From contig DMPB01000131.1 of assembly GCA_003456175.1 (NCBI GenBank), forward strand, positions 17,318-25,570: a DNA stretch of 8,253 bases. The letters run 5' to 3'. This document shows positions 1 to 6,520 of this stretch, piece by piece. Source of the stretch: Chitinophagaceae bacterium (lineage in GTDB: Bacteria; Bacteroidota; Bacteroidia; Chitinophagales; Chitinophagaceae). The first letter of the stretch is position 1. Each line of letters starts with the position of its first letter. The notes below the pieces were generated by a model. That model was not told the DNA's origin. It saw only the letters and a program-made list of their open reading frames with translations, and did not search any database. The translations under genes and the position numbers were made by a program.

Positions 1-1
1 A

Positions 2-853
2 TTTAGTGCCATACAACGCAATGCTGCTCGCATCAGCATTATCACACAAGAACGTATTACCGATGAGCTGAATAAAATTATGTTGAGTAAAAAGCCTAGT
101 ATCGGCTGGGATTTACCGAGCAAGTCAGGATTACTCAACCGTATTTTTCCGCAAATGATGGCATTGCATGGTGCCGAAATGGTAGATGGTCGCGGACATA
201 AAGATAATTTTTACCACACCCTGCAAGTGCTCGATAACATGGCTATTAAAACTAAAGATTTATGGCTACGATGGGCAGCACTGCTACACGATATTGCCAA
301 ACCCAACACCAAACGCTTTGAACCTGGGCATGGCTTTACTTTTCATGGACACGAAGTAGTAGGTGCTAAAATGGTACCTAAAATATTTACACAACTCAAG
401 CTACCACTCGGTGAGCCGATGCGTTTGGTACAAAAGCTAGTGTTGCTTCATCTGCGACCTATTAGCCTCACCAAAGAAAATATTACCGATAGTGCCATTC
501 GCCGTCTTTTATTCGATGCAGGTGAAGCCATCGACCATCTCATGATGTTATGCGAAAGCGATATCACCAGCAAAAACCCGTATAAAGTTCGCAAGTACCT
601 TACCAACTTCGAACTTGTGAAAGAACGTATGGCAGCCGTTGAAGCAAGCGACCATCTTAGAAATTGGCAACCTCCTATAGATGGGGCTACCATTATGGAA
701 GTATTCAACCTCACCCCTGGCAGGCAAGTAGGCATTATTAAAGATGCTATTCGAGAGGCTATTTTAGATGGCATCATTCCTAATCAGTACGATGCTGCAT
801 ACGCTTTTATGGTGCAAAAGGCAGCCGAAATTGGGCTTACACCAAAGCCGTAA
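2..853 (+). CDS. CCA tRNA nucleotidyltransferase / poly(A) polymerase family, HD-domain C-terminal part (5' truncated)
   Basis: The open frame enters from the left edge, so the catalytic nucleotidyltransferase head lies outside the window; the first ATG inside (80) is internal. The visible start (FSAIQRNAARIS..ERITDELNKI) resembles the neck region of class II CCA-adding enzymes, where a conserved ERI.EEL..I segment follows the head. An HD domain follows: an H in the GHKDNFYHTL stretch (about residue 72 of the visible part), the LLHDIAKP doublet (about 96-97) and the GFTFHGHE histidines (about 115-117). Family knowledge: these enzymes add or repair the 3' CCA of tRNA in the cytoplasm, and fused HD domains can have phosphatase or phosphodiesterase activity. 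A pure HD phosphohydrolase is less likely because of the neck helices and the long C-terminal helical region. No terminator hairpin follows; the next gene begins 65 bases downstream. Confidence 0.85.
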   Translation, partial: FSAIQRNAARISIITQERITDELNKIMLSKKPSIGWDLPSKSGLLNRIFPQMMALHGAEMVDGRGHKDNFYHTLQVLDNMAIKTKDLWLRWAALLHDIAKPNTKRFEPGHGFTFHGHEVVGAKMVPKIFTQLKLPLGEPMRLVQKLVLLHLRPISLTKENITDSAIRRLLFDAGEAIDHLMMLCESDITSKNPYKVRKYLTNFELVKERMAAVEASDHLRNWQPPIDGATIMEVFNLTPGRQVGIIKDAIREAILDGIIPNQYDAAYAFMVQKAAEIGLTPKP

Positions 854-877
854 TTTTTACGTATGTTGCAGTATCAG

Positions 878-891
878 TACCTTGCGGTAAA
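878..891 (+). repeat. Intergenic motif TACCTTGCGGTAAA, copy 1
   Basis: This 14-base word lies in the 65-base gap between the tRNA nucleotidyltransferase gene and the pRiA4b-like gene. It matches three other intergenic copies (6416-6429 inverted, 6441-6454 and 7858-7871) with at most two differences. It has partial dyad symmetry, TACC-N4-GGTA. Its role is unknown; it could be a regulator site, part of a transcript end, or a dispersed repeat. Confidence 0.5.
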
Positions 892-918
892 TTAAAAAAT
901 ACAGTACAAAATATATAC

Positions 919-1488
919 ATGGCAGTTTTAAAATTTCGAGTTTACTACGAAGAAGATGAAGCGGTATACCGCGATGTGGTGATAAAGCACAAACAAACCT
1001 TTGCAGAATTACATGCTGCTATTTTGAAAGCATGGGAATTCGATAATAAGCATCAGGCAACCTTTTATAGAAGTAACGATAATTGGGATAGAGGTAGAGA
1101 AATAAGCTTAGAACAATACGACAAACCATATAAAGCACCGCCATTGTTAATGGCCGATACTACCATTGGTAGTGAAATTTTTGATACCAATCAGAAATTC
1201 ATTTATGTGTACGATTTTAATAAAAATTGGACGTTCTTACTCGAACTTATCAATGTAAGTAAAGAAGAAAACAAAAGCATCACCTACCCAGCTACCAGCC
1301 GCGTAGAAGGTATAGGACCTCAGCAATACGGCACACGTAGCTTGTTAGGCGATAAATTTGTAGACATAGAAGAGAAATACGATTTATCGAAAGGTGAAGA
1401 CGGCTTCGGTGAAGAAGGTGATGAGGATAGTGATAGCGGACTTTTTGATAATGAAGGAGCAGGAAGCGATAGTGGTGAAGATTTCTAA
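919..1488 (+). CDS. pRiA4b ORF-3-like domain protein with acidic C-terminal tail
   Basis: The 189-residue protein starts MAVLKFRVYYEEDEAVYRDVVI and contains FIYVYDFNKNWTFLLEL at about 94-110. This is the signature of the plasmid pRiA4b ORF3-like family (also found as the IS1096 passenger TnpR-like domain), which typically shows Y.YDFGD.W.H.I.L. The domain fills about residues 1-150. The rest, about 151-189, is low-complexity and dominated by E, D, G and S. The molecular role of the family is not established, and despite its name it is common on chromosomes. No signal peptide or membrane segment is visible, so the protein is probably cytoplasmic. The ATG at 919 is the only sensible start, since the domain begins straight after it; no clear ribosome binding site precedes it. 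A strong hairpin terminator follows 28 bases after the stop. The family assignment is fairly safe; the function is open. Confidence 0.75.
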   Translation: MAVLKFRVYYEEDEAVYRDVVIKHKQTFAELHAAILKAWEFDNKHQATFYRSNDNWDRGREISLEQYDKPYKAPPLLMADTTIGSEIFDTNQKFIYVYDFNKNWTFLLELINVSKEENKSITYPATSRVEGIGPQQYGTRSLLGDKFVDIEEKYDLSKGEDGFGEEGDEDSDSGLFDNEGAGSDSGEDF

Positions 1489-1516
1489 GCGTATTATGCT
1501 ACTCAACAACATACAA

Positions 1517-1565
1517 TGTATTAAAAGATATGGGGCTGCGAAGCAGCCCCATATCTTTTAATACA
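1517..1565 (+). terminator. Strong hairpin terminator, 23-bp perfect stem
   Basis: The arms 1517-1539 and 1543-1565 are perfectly complementary around a GAA loop. The GC core is GGGGCTGC/GCAGCCCC, and outside it AAAAGATAT pairs with ATATCTTTT, so the U-rich run of a rho-independent terminator is part of the stem and could work on either strand. It ends the pRiA4b-like transcript and insulates the downstream epimerase-CHAD operon. The remaining bases up to 1642 hold no gene. Confidence 0.85.
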
Positions 1566-1623
1566 CCACCTGGTTCAAGCTTTAAAATTCTTAACCATTT
1601 CATAGCGTACACTTAACTACTAA

Positions 1624-1647
1624 ATCATAGCTTTATGCAGCTATGAT
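1624..1647 (+). promoter_or_regulatory. Inverted repeat covering the epimerase start codon
   Basis: ATCATAGCT (1624-1632) and AGCTATGAT (1639-1647) form a perfect 9-bp inverted repeat with a 6-base spacer. The second arm contains the ATG at 1643-1645. If transcribed as a whole it would pair the start codon. A weak -7-like word, TAGCTTTA, lies at 1628-1635, but no -33 TTG sits at the right distance, so a promoter here is uncertain. It could equally be an operator or chance. Confidence 0.35.
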
Positions 1648-2545
1648 ACGTGTTCTAATCACAGGCGGTAATGGTTTTTTAGGCCAGCACTTATGCAATT
1701 TTTTGAGTAAGTACCCACAGTTTGATATTATAGCCGTTAGTAAAAGCGAACGGCGTATTCCTTCATACATCAAGTGCGGTTTCATTCAAGCTGATCTTAC
1801 CGATGCCACTGCAACAAAGGCACTACTTCAAACAGTTCAGCCGAACATCATAGTGCATACGGCAGCAATGAGTCAGCCGAACGAATGCCACGATAACCCT
1901 ATGGAATGCTTACGGCAAAATACATTTACCGTAAGGCAACTACTCACCCAGTTTGAGACACTCCCTATAACGCACAAGCAGTTTATTTTCACTAGTACCG
2001 ATTTTATTTTTGGTGAAGGTGGTCCGCATGATGTGAACGATGTACCCAACCCACTTAACTTATACGGACAAAGTAAATTGTTAGCGGAGCATTTTGTAGC
2101 AGCGGCACCTATTCCCACAGCAATAGTAAGGCCCGTGTTTATGTATGGCCCTATTTGGCAAGGCTTGCGTAATAGTTTTGTACAATGGGTGGCTTCACAA
2201 TTGCAAAAGCACCAACCCATTAAGGTAGTAACCGATCAATTAAGAACACCTACTTACGTAAATGATGTATGTTGGGCAATACATCAAATGATTATTAAAG
2301 AACATACAGGAGTGTACCATACTGCGGGCGCCGAAATTGTGAGTCCTTACGATATTGCAGTTGCTACTGCTGAAGTATTGCAACTAGATGTTTCAAAAAT
2401 TATACCCGTAACAGACAGCGATTTTCCTGAGGTGGTGTTACGCCCCAAAAAAAGTGGCTTGCATATTCAAAAAACAATCGATACCTTAGGATATCATCCG
2501 ACACCCCTAAAACAAGGGATTTTGAACACTTTTAAGGCCTCCTGA
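1643..2545 (+). CDS. NAD(P)-dependent extended-SDR epimerase / dTDP-4-dehydrorhamnose reductase-like
   Basis: The protein is 300 residues, the usual size for RmlD-like reductases. The N-terminal Rossmann fold shows ITGGNGFLG (6-14, the GxxGxxG dinucleotide-binding loop), an acidic residue after the fourth strand (about D51) and VHTAAMSQPNEC (71-82). The active site is visible as FTSTDFIFG (116-124) and Y141-GQS-K145, the YxxxK catalytic pair. Substrate-domain motifs are VRPVFMYG (162-169), RTPTYVNDV (201-209) and RPKKSGL (267-273), which fit the RmlD substrate-binding family better than GalE. The likely reaction is NAD(P)-linked reduction or epimerisation of a nucleotide sugar in the cytoplasm; the substrate cannot be read from sequence. 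No rml neighbours are present, so naming it rmlD would be unsafe. The CHAD gene starts one base after its stop, which implies co-transcription and probably coupled translation. The ATG at 1643 places the glycine loop at the expected distance. Confidence 0.85.
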   Translation: MIRVLITGGNGFLGQHLCNFLSKYPQFDIIAVSKSERRIPSYIKCGFIQADLTDATATKALLQTVQPNIIVHTAAMSQPNECHDNPMECLRQNTFTVRQLLTQFETLPITHKQFIFTSTDFIFGEGGPHDVNDVPNPLNLYGQSKLLAEHFVAAAPIPTAIVRPVFMYGPIWQGLRNSFVQWVASQLQKHQPIKVVTDQLRTPTYVNDVCWAIHQMIIKEHTGVYHTAGAEIVSPYDIAVATAEVLQLDVSKIIPVTDSDFPEVVLRPKKSGLHIQKTIDTLGYHPTPLKQGILNTFKAS

Positions 2546-2546
2546 T

Positions 2547-3392
2547 ATGGATACGCCACTACAAAAATACTATCATCAACGCGTGCAAAATATTTTTAAT
2601 AGTTTGCATAATTTTGAATTAAGTGGCAGCGAACCAAGCTTACACGATGTTCGTGTTGAACTTAAGAAGCTAAGAGCCGTCATTAGGTTTTTAAGGCAGG
2701 TATATCACCGACAAACCTTGAAACGAGCCGCTAGGCAAGTGAATCATATTTTTCAGACAGCAGGAGAAATCAGAACTTATCAAATTCTTCAAGAATGGCT
2801 TAAACGCTGGGAGGTTCCCGCTATTGAACAGCAATTTTTTTCGGAAGGAAGGGTACATTACCTCACTGAAAACTTCAATCAAAAGAGTACAGATTTCAAA
2901 GCCGATATCAAAGAAGCTATTGATCAACTAACGCCCTATGTTCAAGGAACCAATAGTATTTTATGCGAACAGTACCTATTAAGCTTACAAGCCGAAATTG
3001 AATCGTTACTACATAGGCATGCTCCGGCTACAGAGTGGCACGAACTTCGTAAACTCATGAAACAGTGGCTTTATGCTAATAATTGGATAGAAGATGCAGC
3101 TAAGTCTGAAAAACTACTCAGTACTTATGCTTTTTATAATAAGTTACAAGAAGCTATCGGACAATGGCACGATATTATGATGGTACAAGAAATGTTCGAA
3201 AGAAAACAATTACACCTGAGTGACGATGTTGAAGTACAAAAAGATCTATCAATTGGTAAAGAAAAAATGCATCAACAACTAAAACAAAAGCAGAAATGGG
3301 TAATTGAACTGATTGAACAATCAATGAATGCACCATCAACCAACTTACATCATCAAGGCAATCATATTACCAACGGTAATGGTGTGCATTAA
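2547..3392 (+). CDS. CHAD domain-containing protein
   Basis: This 281-residue, mostly helical, charged protein carries the marks of the CHAD domain (conserved histidine alpha-helical domain). The first half contains LHDVRVELKKLRAVIRFLR (32-50), the classic HDxRVxxKKLR helix, then further basic positions (RQTLKRAARQ, 55-64; IRTYQ, 75-79). A second, weaker repeat begins at WHELRKLMKQWLY (164-176) and ends with LQEAIGQWHD (200-209), matching the LQ..LG..HD motif. The last 20 residues are low-complexity (N, H, G). Family knowledge: CHAD domains bind polyphosphate through the basic groove between the two helical halves and are often encoded near CYTH phosphatases or polyphosphate kinases, neither of which is in this window. 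Cytoplasmic, with no signal peptide. The start is one base after the epimerase stop (TGATATG), so it is the second gene of that operon. It converges with plsX, leaving 32 bases between stop codons and no strong hairpin. Confidence 0.85.
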   Translation: MDTPLQKYYHQRVQNIFNSLHNFELSGSEPSLHDVRVELKKLRAVIRFLRQVYHRQTLKRAARQVNHIFQTAGEIRTYQILQEWLKRWEVPAIEQQFFSEGRVHYLTENFNQKSTDFKADIKEAIDQLTPYVQGTNSILCEQYLLSLQAEIESLLHRHAPATEWHELRKLMKQWLYANNWIEDAAKSEKLLSTYAFYNKLQEAIGQWHDIMMVQEMFERKQLHLSDDVEVQKDLSIGKEKMHQQLKQKQKWVIELIEQSMNAPSTNLHHQGNHITNGNGVH

Positions 3393-3424
3393 TATGAGTT
3401 AATTAGCGGTAAGAAATAATTGAT

Positions 3425-4366
3425 TTACGTAGTAAAATGCGATTGAATACTACCACAAACATTGGTAGTAATCATTTTTGATGCAAGGTGCAGCATATTA
3501 GCAAATGCCTTAGCACTACTAATACCATGACCAATTATAACAGGCTTTGCAACACCAAGTACAGGTGTGCCGCCATAATTTTCGTAATGGAACCTGCTAA
3601 AGAAACCATCTTGTTCAAGGTTTCTTGCTTTAGCAACATCGTATAAACTTTCTGCTAGCTTCAATATAATGTTGCCCGTAAACCCATCACACACCATTAC
3701 ATCAGCATTTCCCGTAAGGATATCTCTACCCTCAACATTACCGATAAAATTGATTTGTGAATTTGCTTTTAACAAAGGGAACGTAGCTTGTGCAAGGGCA
3801 TTACCTTTCGTTTCTTCTTCGCCAACATTTAGTAGTCCTACCTTAGGTTGTTCTACCCCTAAAATAGCTTGGGCATAAATAGCACCCAATGTAGCAAACT
3901 GGTTGAGTTGCTCGGGCTTACAATCGGCATTTAAACCAACATCTACAAGCAAACTGGTAGTACCATCTAATTTAGGCACGATTGTACCAATGGTAGGACG
4001 AATAATACCAGGAATGGCTTTAATGGTGAACATGGTTCCTGCCAACATAGCGCCAGTGTTACCTGCACTTATAAAGGCATCAATTTTCTCTTTGGCTAAA
4101 AGCCCAAAGCCAATAGCAATACTGCTTTGTTGTTTTTCTTTGAGTGCTTTCGCAGGATGCTCGTTGTAGCCAATTACCTCTGGTGCATGTATCAGCACTA
4201 CTTTATCGCTAATGCCCGCAGCTTCAAGCAATGGTGCTACCACTTCTTGCTGACCAATACAAAACACTTTAGCCGGCAATGAAACCTCAGATAAGTACAT
4301 GCGTAAGCCATCAACAGCTTCTTTCGGAGCATAATCGCCTCCCATCATGTCGAATCCAATATTCAT
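3425..4366 (-). CDS. plsX: Phosphate acyltransferase PlsX
   Basis: The 313-residue protein matches PlsX over its full length: FDMMGGDYAP (5-14), FISAGNTGAMLAG (98-110), LLVDVGLNADCKPEQL (139-154), GLLNVGEEETKG (177-188) and VMVCDGFTGNIILK (223-236). PlsX converts acyl-ACP to acyl phosphate, the acyl donor for PlsY in making lysophosphatidic acid; it is a peripheral membrane enzyme at the cytoplasmic face. It is the last gene of the yceD-rpmF-plsX operon, 34 bases after rpmF. The ATG at 4366 directly precedes the conserved N-terminal strand, so the start is secure. In many bacteria fabH follows plsX; here the downstream neighbour is the convergent CHAD gene, so fabH must lie elsewhere. Confidence 0.97.
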   Translation of the reverse strand: MNIGFDMMGGDYAPKEAVDGLRMYLSEVSLPAKVFCIGQQEVVAPLLEAAGISDKVVLIHAPEVIGYNEHPAKALKEKQQSSIAIGFGLLAKEKIDAFISAGNTGAMLAGTMFTIKAIPGIIRPTIGTIVPKLDGTTSLLVDVGLNADCKPEQLNQFATLGAIYAQAILGVEQPKVGLLNVGEEETKGNALAQATFPLLKANSQINFIGNVEGRDILTGNADVMVCDGFTGNIILKLAESLYDVAKARNLEQDGFFSRFHYENYGGTPVLGVAKPVIIGHGISSAKAFANMLHLASKMITTNVCGSIQSHFTT

Positions 4367-4400
4367 TGCCGGCGTGTTATAAGGTATAAACAGGGAAATA

Positions 4401-4598
4401 CTAGAATGCCTTTAACGGAGCTTTTTCAGCAACCAACTTTCCTTTGTAGAAAAGCTTGCCTTCGCTTACGTGTGCACGGTGACGAACGTGAATTTCGCCG
4501 GTAGTTGTATCCTTGCTTAATGTAACTGTTTCAGCCTTGTAATGCGTTCTACGCTTAGCACTGCGTTGTTGAGAGTGCCTTCTCTTCGGATTTGGCAT
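4401..4598 (-). CDS. rpmF: 50S ribosomal protein L32
   Basis: This 65-residue basic protein starts MPNPKRRHSQQRSAKRRTHYKAE, the diagnostic N-terminus of bacterial L32 (bL32), and has the expected length. It is a structural protein of the large ribosomal subunit. It contains no cysteine, so it is of the kind lacking the zinc-binding Cys pairs. It sits between yceD and plsX, with 34 bases on each side, in the order conserved across many bacteria, and is co-transcribed from the promoter upstream of yceD. Confidence 0.97.
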   Translation of the reverse strand: MPNPKRRHSQQRSAKRRTHYKAETVTLSKDTTTGEIHVRHRAHVSEGKLFYKGKLVAEKAPLKAF

Positions 4599-4632
4599 AA
4601 CTTAAAATTTATTGTTTGCTCAATTACTATAT

Positions 4633-5178
4633 TTAATTATCAAGTCCTTTGATTTTATCTAAACCTTTCCAAATGGCTTTAGGGGCATTCGCCACTTCAT
4701 TTTCCATTTGTTTTAGTTTGTCTAAAACCTCTTGGTTGCATTTTGTACTACCCATTTCGTCTTCGTTACATTGGCGCTGTAGTGGCACGCTTAATGTAAC
4801 AAATTCAAAAATCCAATCTGCTAGTTGCAGGTGACTTTCAGTTCTACTAATGTAAAAAACATCCGGATCTTCTTCGCTAGCGTTCATAGCTTCGGGCTCG
4901 TCTACCAATTTCACCAACATTTTGAACTCATCCCAAAGGGTTTGTTCAAGTGTGTTACCGCAACGGTCGCACAACACCTCAACACTGCCACCAACATCAA
5001 AAAACAATTGCATGAAGCCATTATTTTTCTCTAATTTCAGTGTTACTGTTGCTTTGCAGTTGGCAAAATCCTGCTCACCATAAGGAACAAAGAACTTATC
5101 ATCCACCTCATAATGAAACTCATGAACACCGGGCTTCAATCCCACAAATGCTATTTCAAAAGCTCGCCGGTTACTCAT
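4633..5178 (-). CDS. yceD: DUF177 / YceD family protein
   Basis: The predicted protein is 181 residues, starting MSNRRAFEIAFVGLKPG. The middle shows GGSVEVLCDRCGNTLEQ, the CxxC element of DUF177 (YceD), then an acidic segment (DEPEAMNASEEDPDVFYIS) and an LADWIFEFVTLSVPLQRQC region with further cysteines, matching the L.e.i.LslP..p.C pattern. The family is encoded directly before rpmF, as here; bacterial and plastid members have been linked to 23S rRNA maturation or ribosome assembly, so a role in 50S biogenesis is the best inference. The four cysteines could bind a metal. Start choice: the frame also has a TTG at 5184, but the ATG at 5178 is preferred, because a well-formed promoter -7 box ends at 5198 and leaves a leader of only about a dozen bases. 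Confidence 0.9.
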   Translation of the reverse strand: MSNRRAFEIAFVGLKPGVHEFHYEVDDKFFVPYGEQDFANCKATVTLKLEKNNGFMQLFFDVGGSVEVLCDRCGNTLEQTLWDEFKMLVKLVDEPEAMNASEEDPDVFYISRTESHLQLADWIFEFVTLSVPLQRQCNEDEMGSTKCNQEVLDKLKQMENEVANAPKAIWKGLDKIKGLDN

Positions 5179-5197
5179 AGCCAAATTTTAGGGTTGG

Positions 5198-5229
5198 CAA
5201 AGGTAAGTTTTCCCTTCCATAAAGCCAAA
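5198..5229 (-). promoter_or_regulatory. Bacteroidota-type promoter of the yceD-rpmF-plsX operon
   Basis: Read on the minus strand, TTTG lies at 5229-5226 and TACCTTTG at 5205-5198, separated by 20 bases. This is a full match to the Bacteroidota primary sigma consensus TTTG-N(19-21)-TAnnTTTG. Transcription would begin around 5190-5193, so the mRNA has a very short leader before the ATG at 5178 and no room for a normal Shine-Dalgarno site. Confidence 0.75.
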
Positions 5230-5303
5230 CAAAACTTCTATCAATTAATGTTCGTACTTTAATTTAGCAAAATTACATTCGTACCCCAAAAACCAAAACT
5301 TGC

Positions 5304-6389
5304 ATGCACAAGGTTGAAATCCGTAAAACATGGATTAGCACTGGTATCATTGCAGTGGTAATCATCGTGCTACACTACTTTTTTAGCGATGCTACCTTTA
5401 CAGAATATAATTACTCCCAAGATTGGTATGTAAGTATCAGTAGCGGCTTGCGGGTTATTAGTGGTGCGCTACCTTTTCCTGTGGGTGATTTTTTGTATGC
5501 TGGTTTTGTACTCTTGTGGGTAGTAACTGCTATAGATGTAATTAGGGCCATTATCAAAAAAGATTTGCGGATGCAAGACTTTTGGATGGAAACAGCATAC
5601 AACATCCGCAAACTCGTAAGTATTGTACTCGTGTTTTATTTAATGTGGGGCTTTAACTATAAGCGTTTGGGTATTGCCCACCAACTTGAGTTAACGCCAC
5701 AAAGCTATACCACCGGCGAGCTTGATACCCTTGTAACAGACTTACAGAAAAAGGTGAATGCCACCCGCCAACGCATGGGCGACTCAGTAGAATATCCTCG
5801 CTACGAGTTTATGTTCACCCACGTTGCCGAAGCATACGATGAGTTAGCACAACAAAACCCCATTTTCACCTACGATAACCCTGCTATCAAAAAAAGTTTT
5901 TACGGTCGCTTGGGCAACTTTATGGGCTTTACCGGCTACTACAACCCTTTCAGCGGAGAGGCCAACGTGAATATTCGCATCCCAAAATTTCTCATACCAT
6001 TCACAGCAGCACACGAAGTAGCACACCAATTGGGTTATGCTAGCGAAGATGAAGCAAGCTTCGTGGCATACCTTGCGGCAAAGTCTGGACAAGATACTAT
6101 TTTAAAATACAGCACTTTTTTTGAGTTATTTAATTACGCCAACGGCGAATTACGCACCAGAGATACGGCATTAGCTCGCAAGCATTACGAAGGCCTCGAC
6201 ACATTGGTAAAAGCCGATATTAAAACCTATGCCGATTATGTTGCCCGCAATAAAAGCTTTGCCCGTTCTGGTAGCAACTTTCTGTACGGCATCTACCTCA
6301 AGGCCAATAATCAGCCTGCGGGCATAGAAAGCTACAACCAAGTAACCAGCTTGCTCATTGCCTACAAACGAAAATTCAAAAATCTGTAA
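5304..6389 (+). CDS. DUF3810 family membrane protein with HExxH motif
   Basis: The protein is 361 residues. Three hydrophobic segments near the N-terminus (about 10-27, 62-84 and 103-117) look like membrane helices, and the remaining two thirds is a soluble domain. Motifs include RLGNFMGFTGYYNPFSGEANVN (202-223), FTAAHEVAHQLGYASEDEASFVAY (233-256) and a C-terminal region of SNFLYGIYLKANNQ (324-337). The HEVAH motif (H237, E238, H241) and the following ASEDEASF (E248 or E250 as possible third ligand) are those of a zinc metallopeptidase fold, and the whole layout matches DUF3810. No substrate is known to me, so peptidase activity is inferred from the motif only. The gene diverges from yceD across about 125 bases. 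TAATTTAG at 5260-5267 is a possible -7 box (one mismatch), but I see no -33 TTG at the right distance. The ATG at 5304 fits, with the first helix starting soon after. Confidence 0.85.
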   Translation: MHKVEIRKTWISTGIIAVVIIVLHYFFSDATFTEYNYSQDWYVSISSGLRVISGALPFPVGDFLYAGFVLLWVVTAIDVIRAIIKKDLRMQDFWMETAYNIRKLVSIVLVFYLMWGFNYKRLGIAHQLELTPQSYTTGELDTLVTDLQKKVNATRQRMGDSVEYPRYEFMFTHVAEAYDELAQQNPIFTYDNPAIKKSFYGRLGNFMGFTGYYNPFSGEANVNIRIPKFLIPFTAAHEVAHQLGYASEDEASFVAYLAAKSGQDTILKYSTFFELFNYANGELRTRDTALARKHYEGLDTLVKADIKTYADYVARNKSFARSGSNFLYGIYLKANNQPAGIESYNQVTSLLIAYKRKFKNL

Positions 6390-6415
6390 TAGCACTTTGT
6401 ACTAACGAGCCAATA

Positions 6416-6454
6416 TTTACCGCAAGGTAAGCATGCAATATACCTTACGGTAAA
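6416..6454 (+). repeat. Inverted pair of the TACCTTRCGGTAAA motif, possible terminator hairpin
   Basis: TTTACCGCAAGGTA (6416-6429) and TACCTTACGGTAAA (6441-6454) face each other around 11 bases, giving a 14-bp stem with one C-A mismatch at 6423/6447 that extends one more pair outward. It starts 27 bases after the DUF3810 stop. It could act as a transcript end, but it has no T-run, and each arm also occurs alone elsewhere, so a protein-binding or dispersed-repeat role is equally possible. Confidence 0.55.
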
Positions 6455-6520
6455 TGTGTTTTTGCCATACACAACTAACGATTTGTTTGTACATTACAAG
6501 CACAACAACGAAGGTTCTTT

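Noticed and set aside
448..777. Minus-strand open frame of 109 codons
   Set aside because: It lies wholly inside the tRNA nucleotidyltransferase gene, and its product shows no recognisable domain.
919..1488. pRiA4b-like gene as evidence for a plasmid or insertion element
   Set aside because: The name is historical; no transposase, terminal inverted repeats, target duplication or change in base composition is visible around it.
3669..4169. Two plus-strand open frames
   Set aside because: Both are antisense to plsX, whose family motifs run through the whole region.
5179..5184. TTG at 5184 as the yceD start
   Set aside because: The in-frame ATG at 5178 is two codons downstream and better placed relative to the promoter; the TTG would give a leader of well under ten bases.
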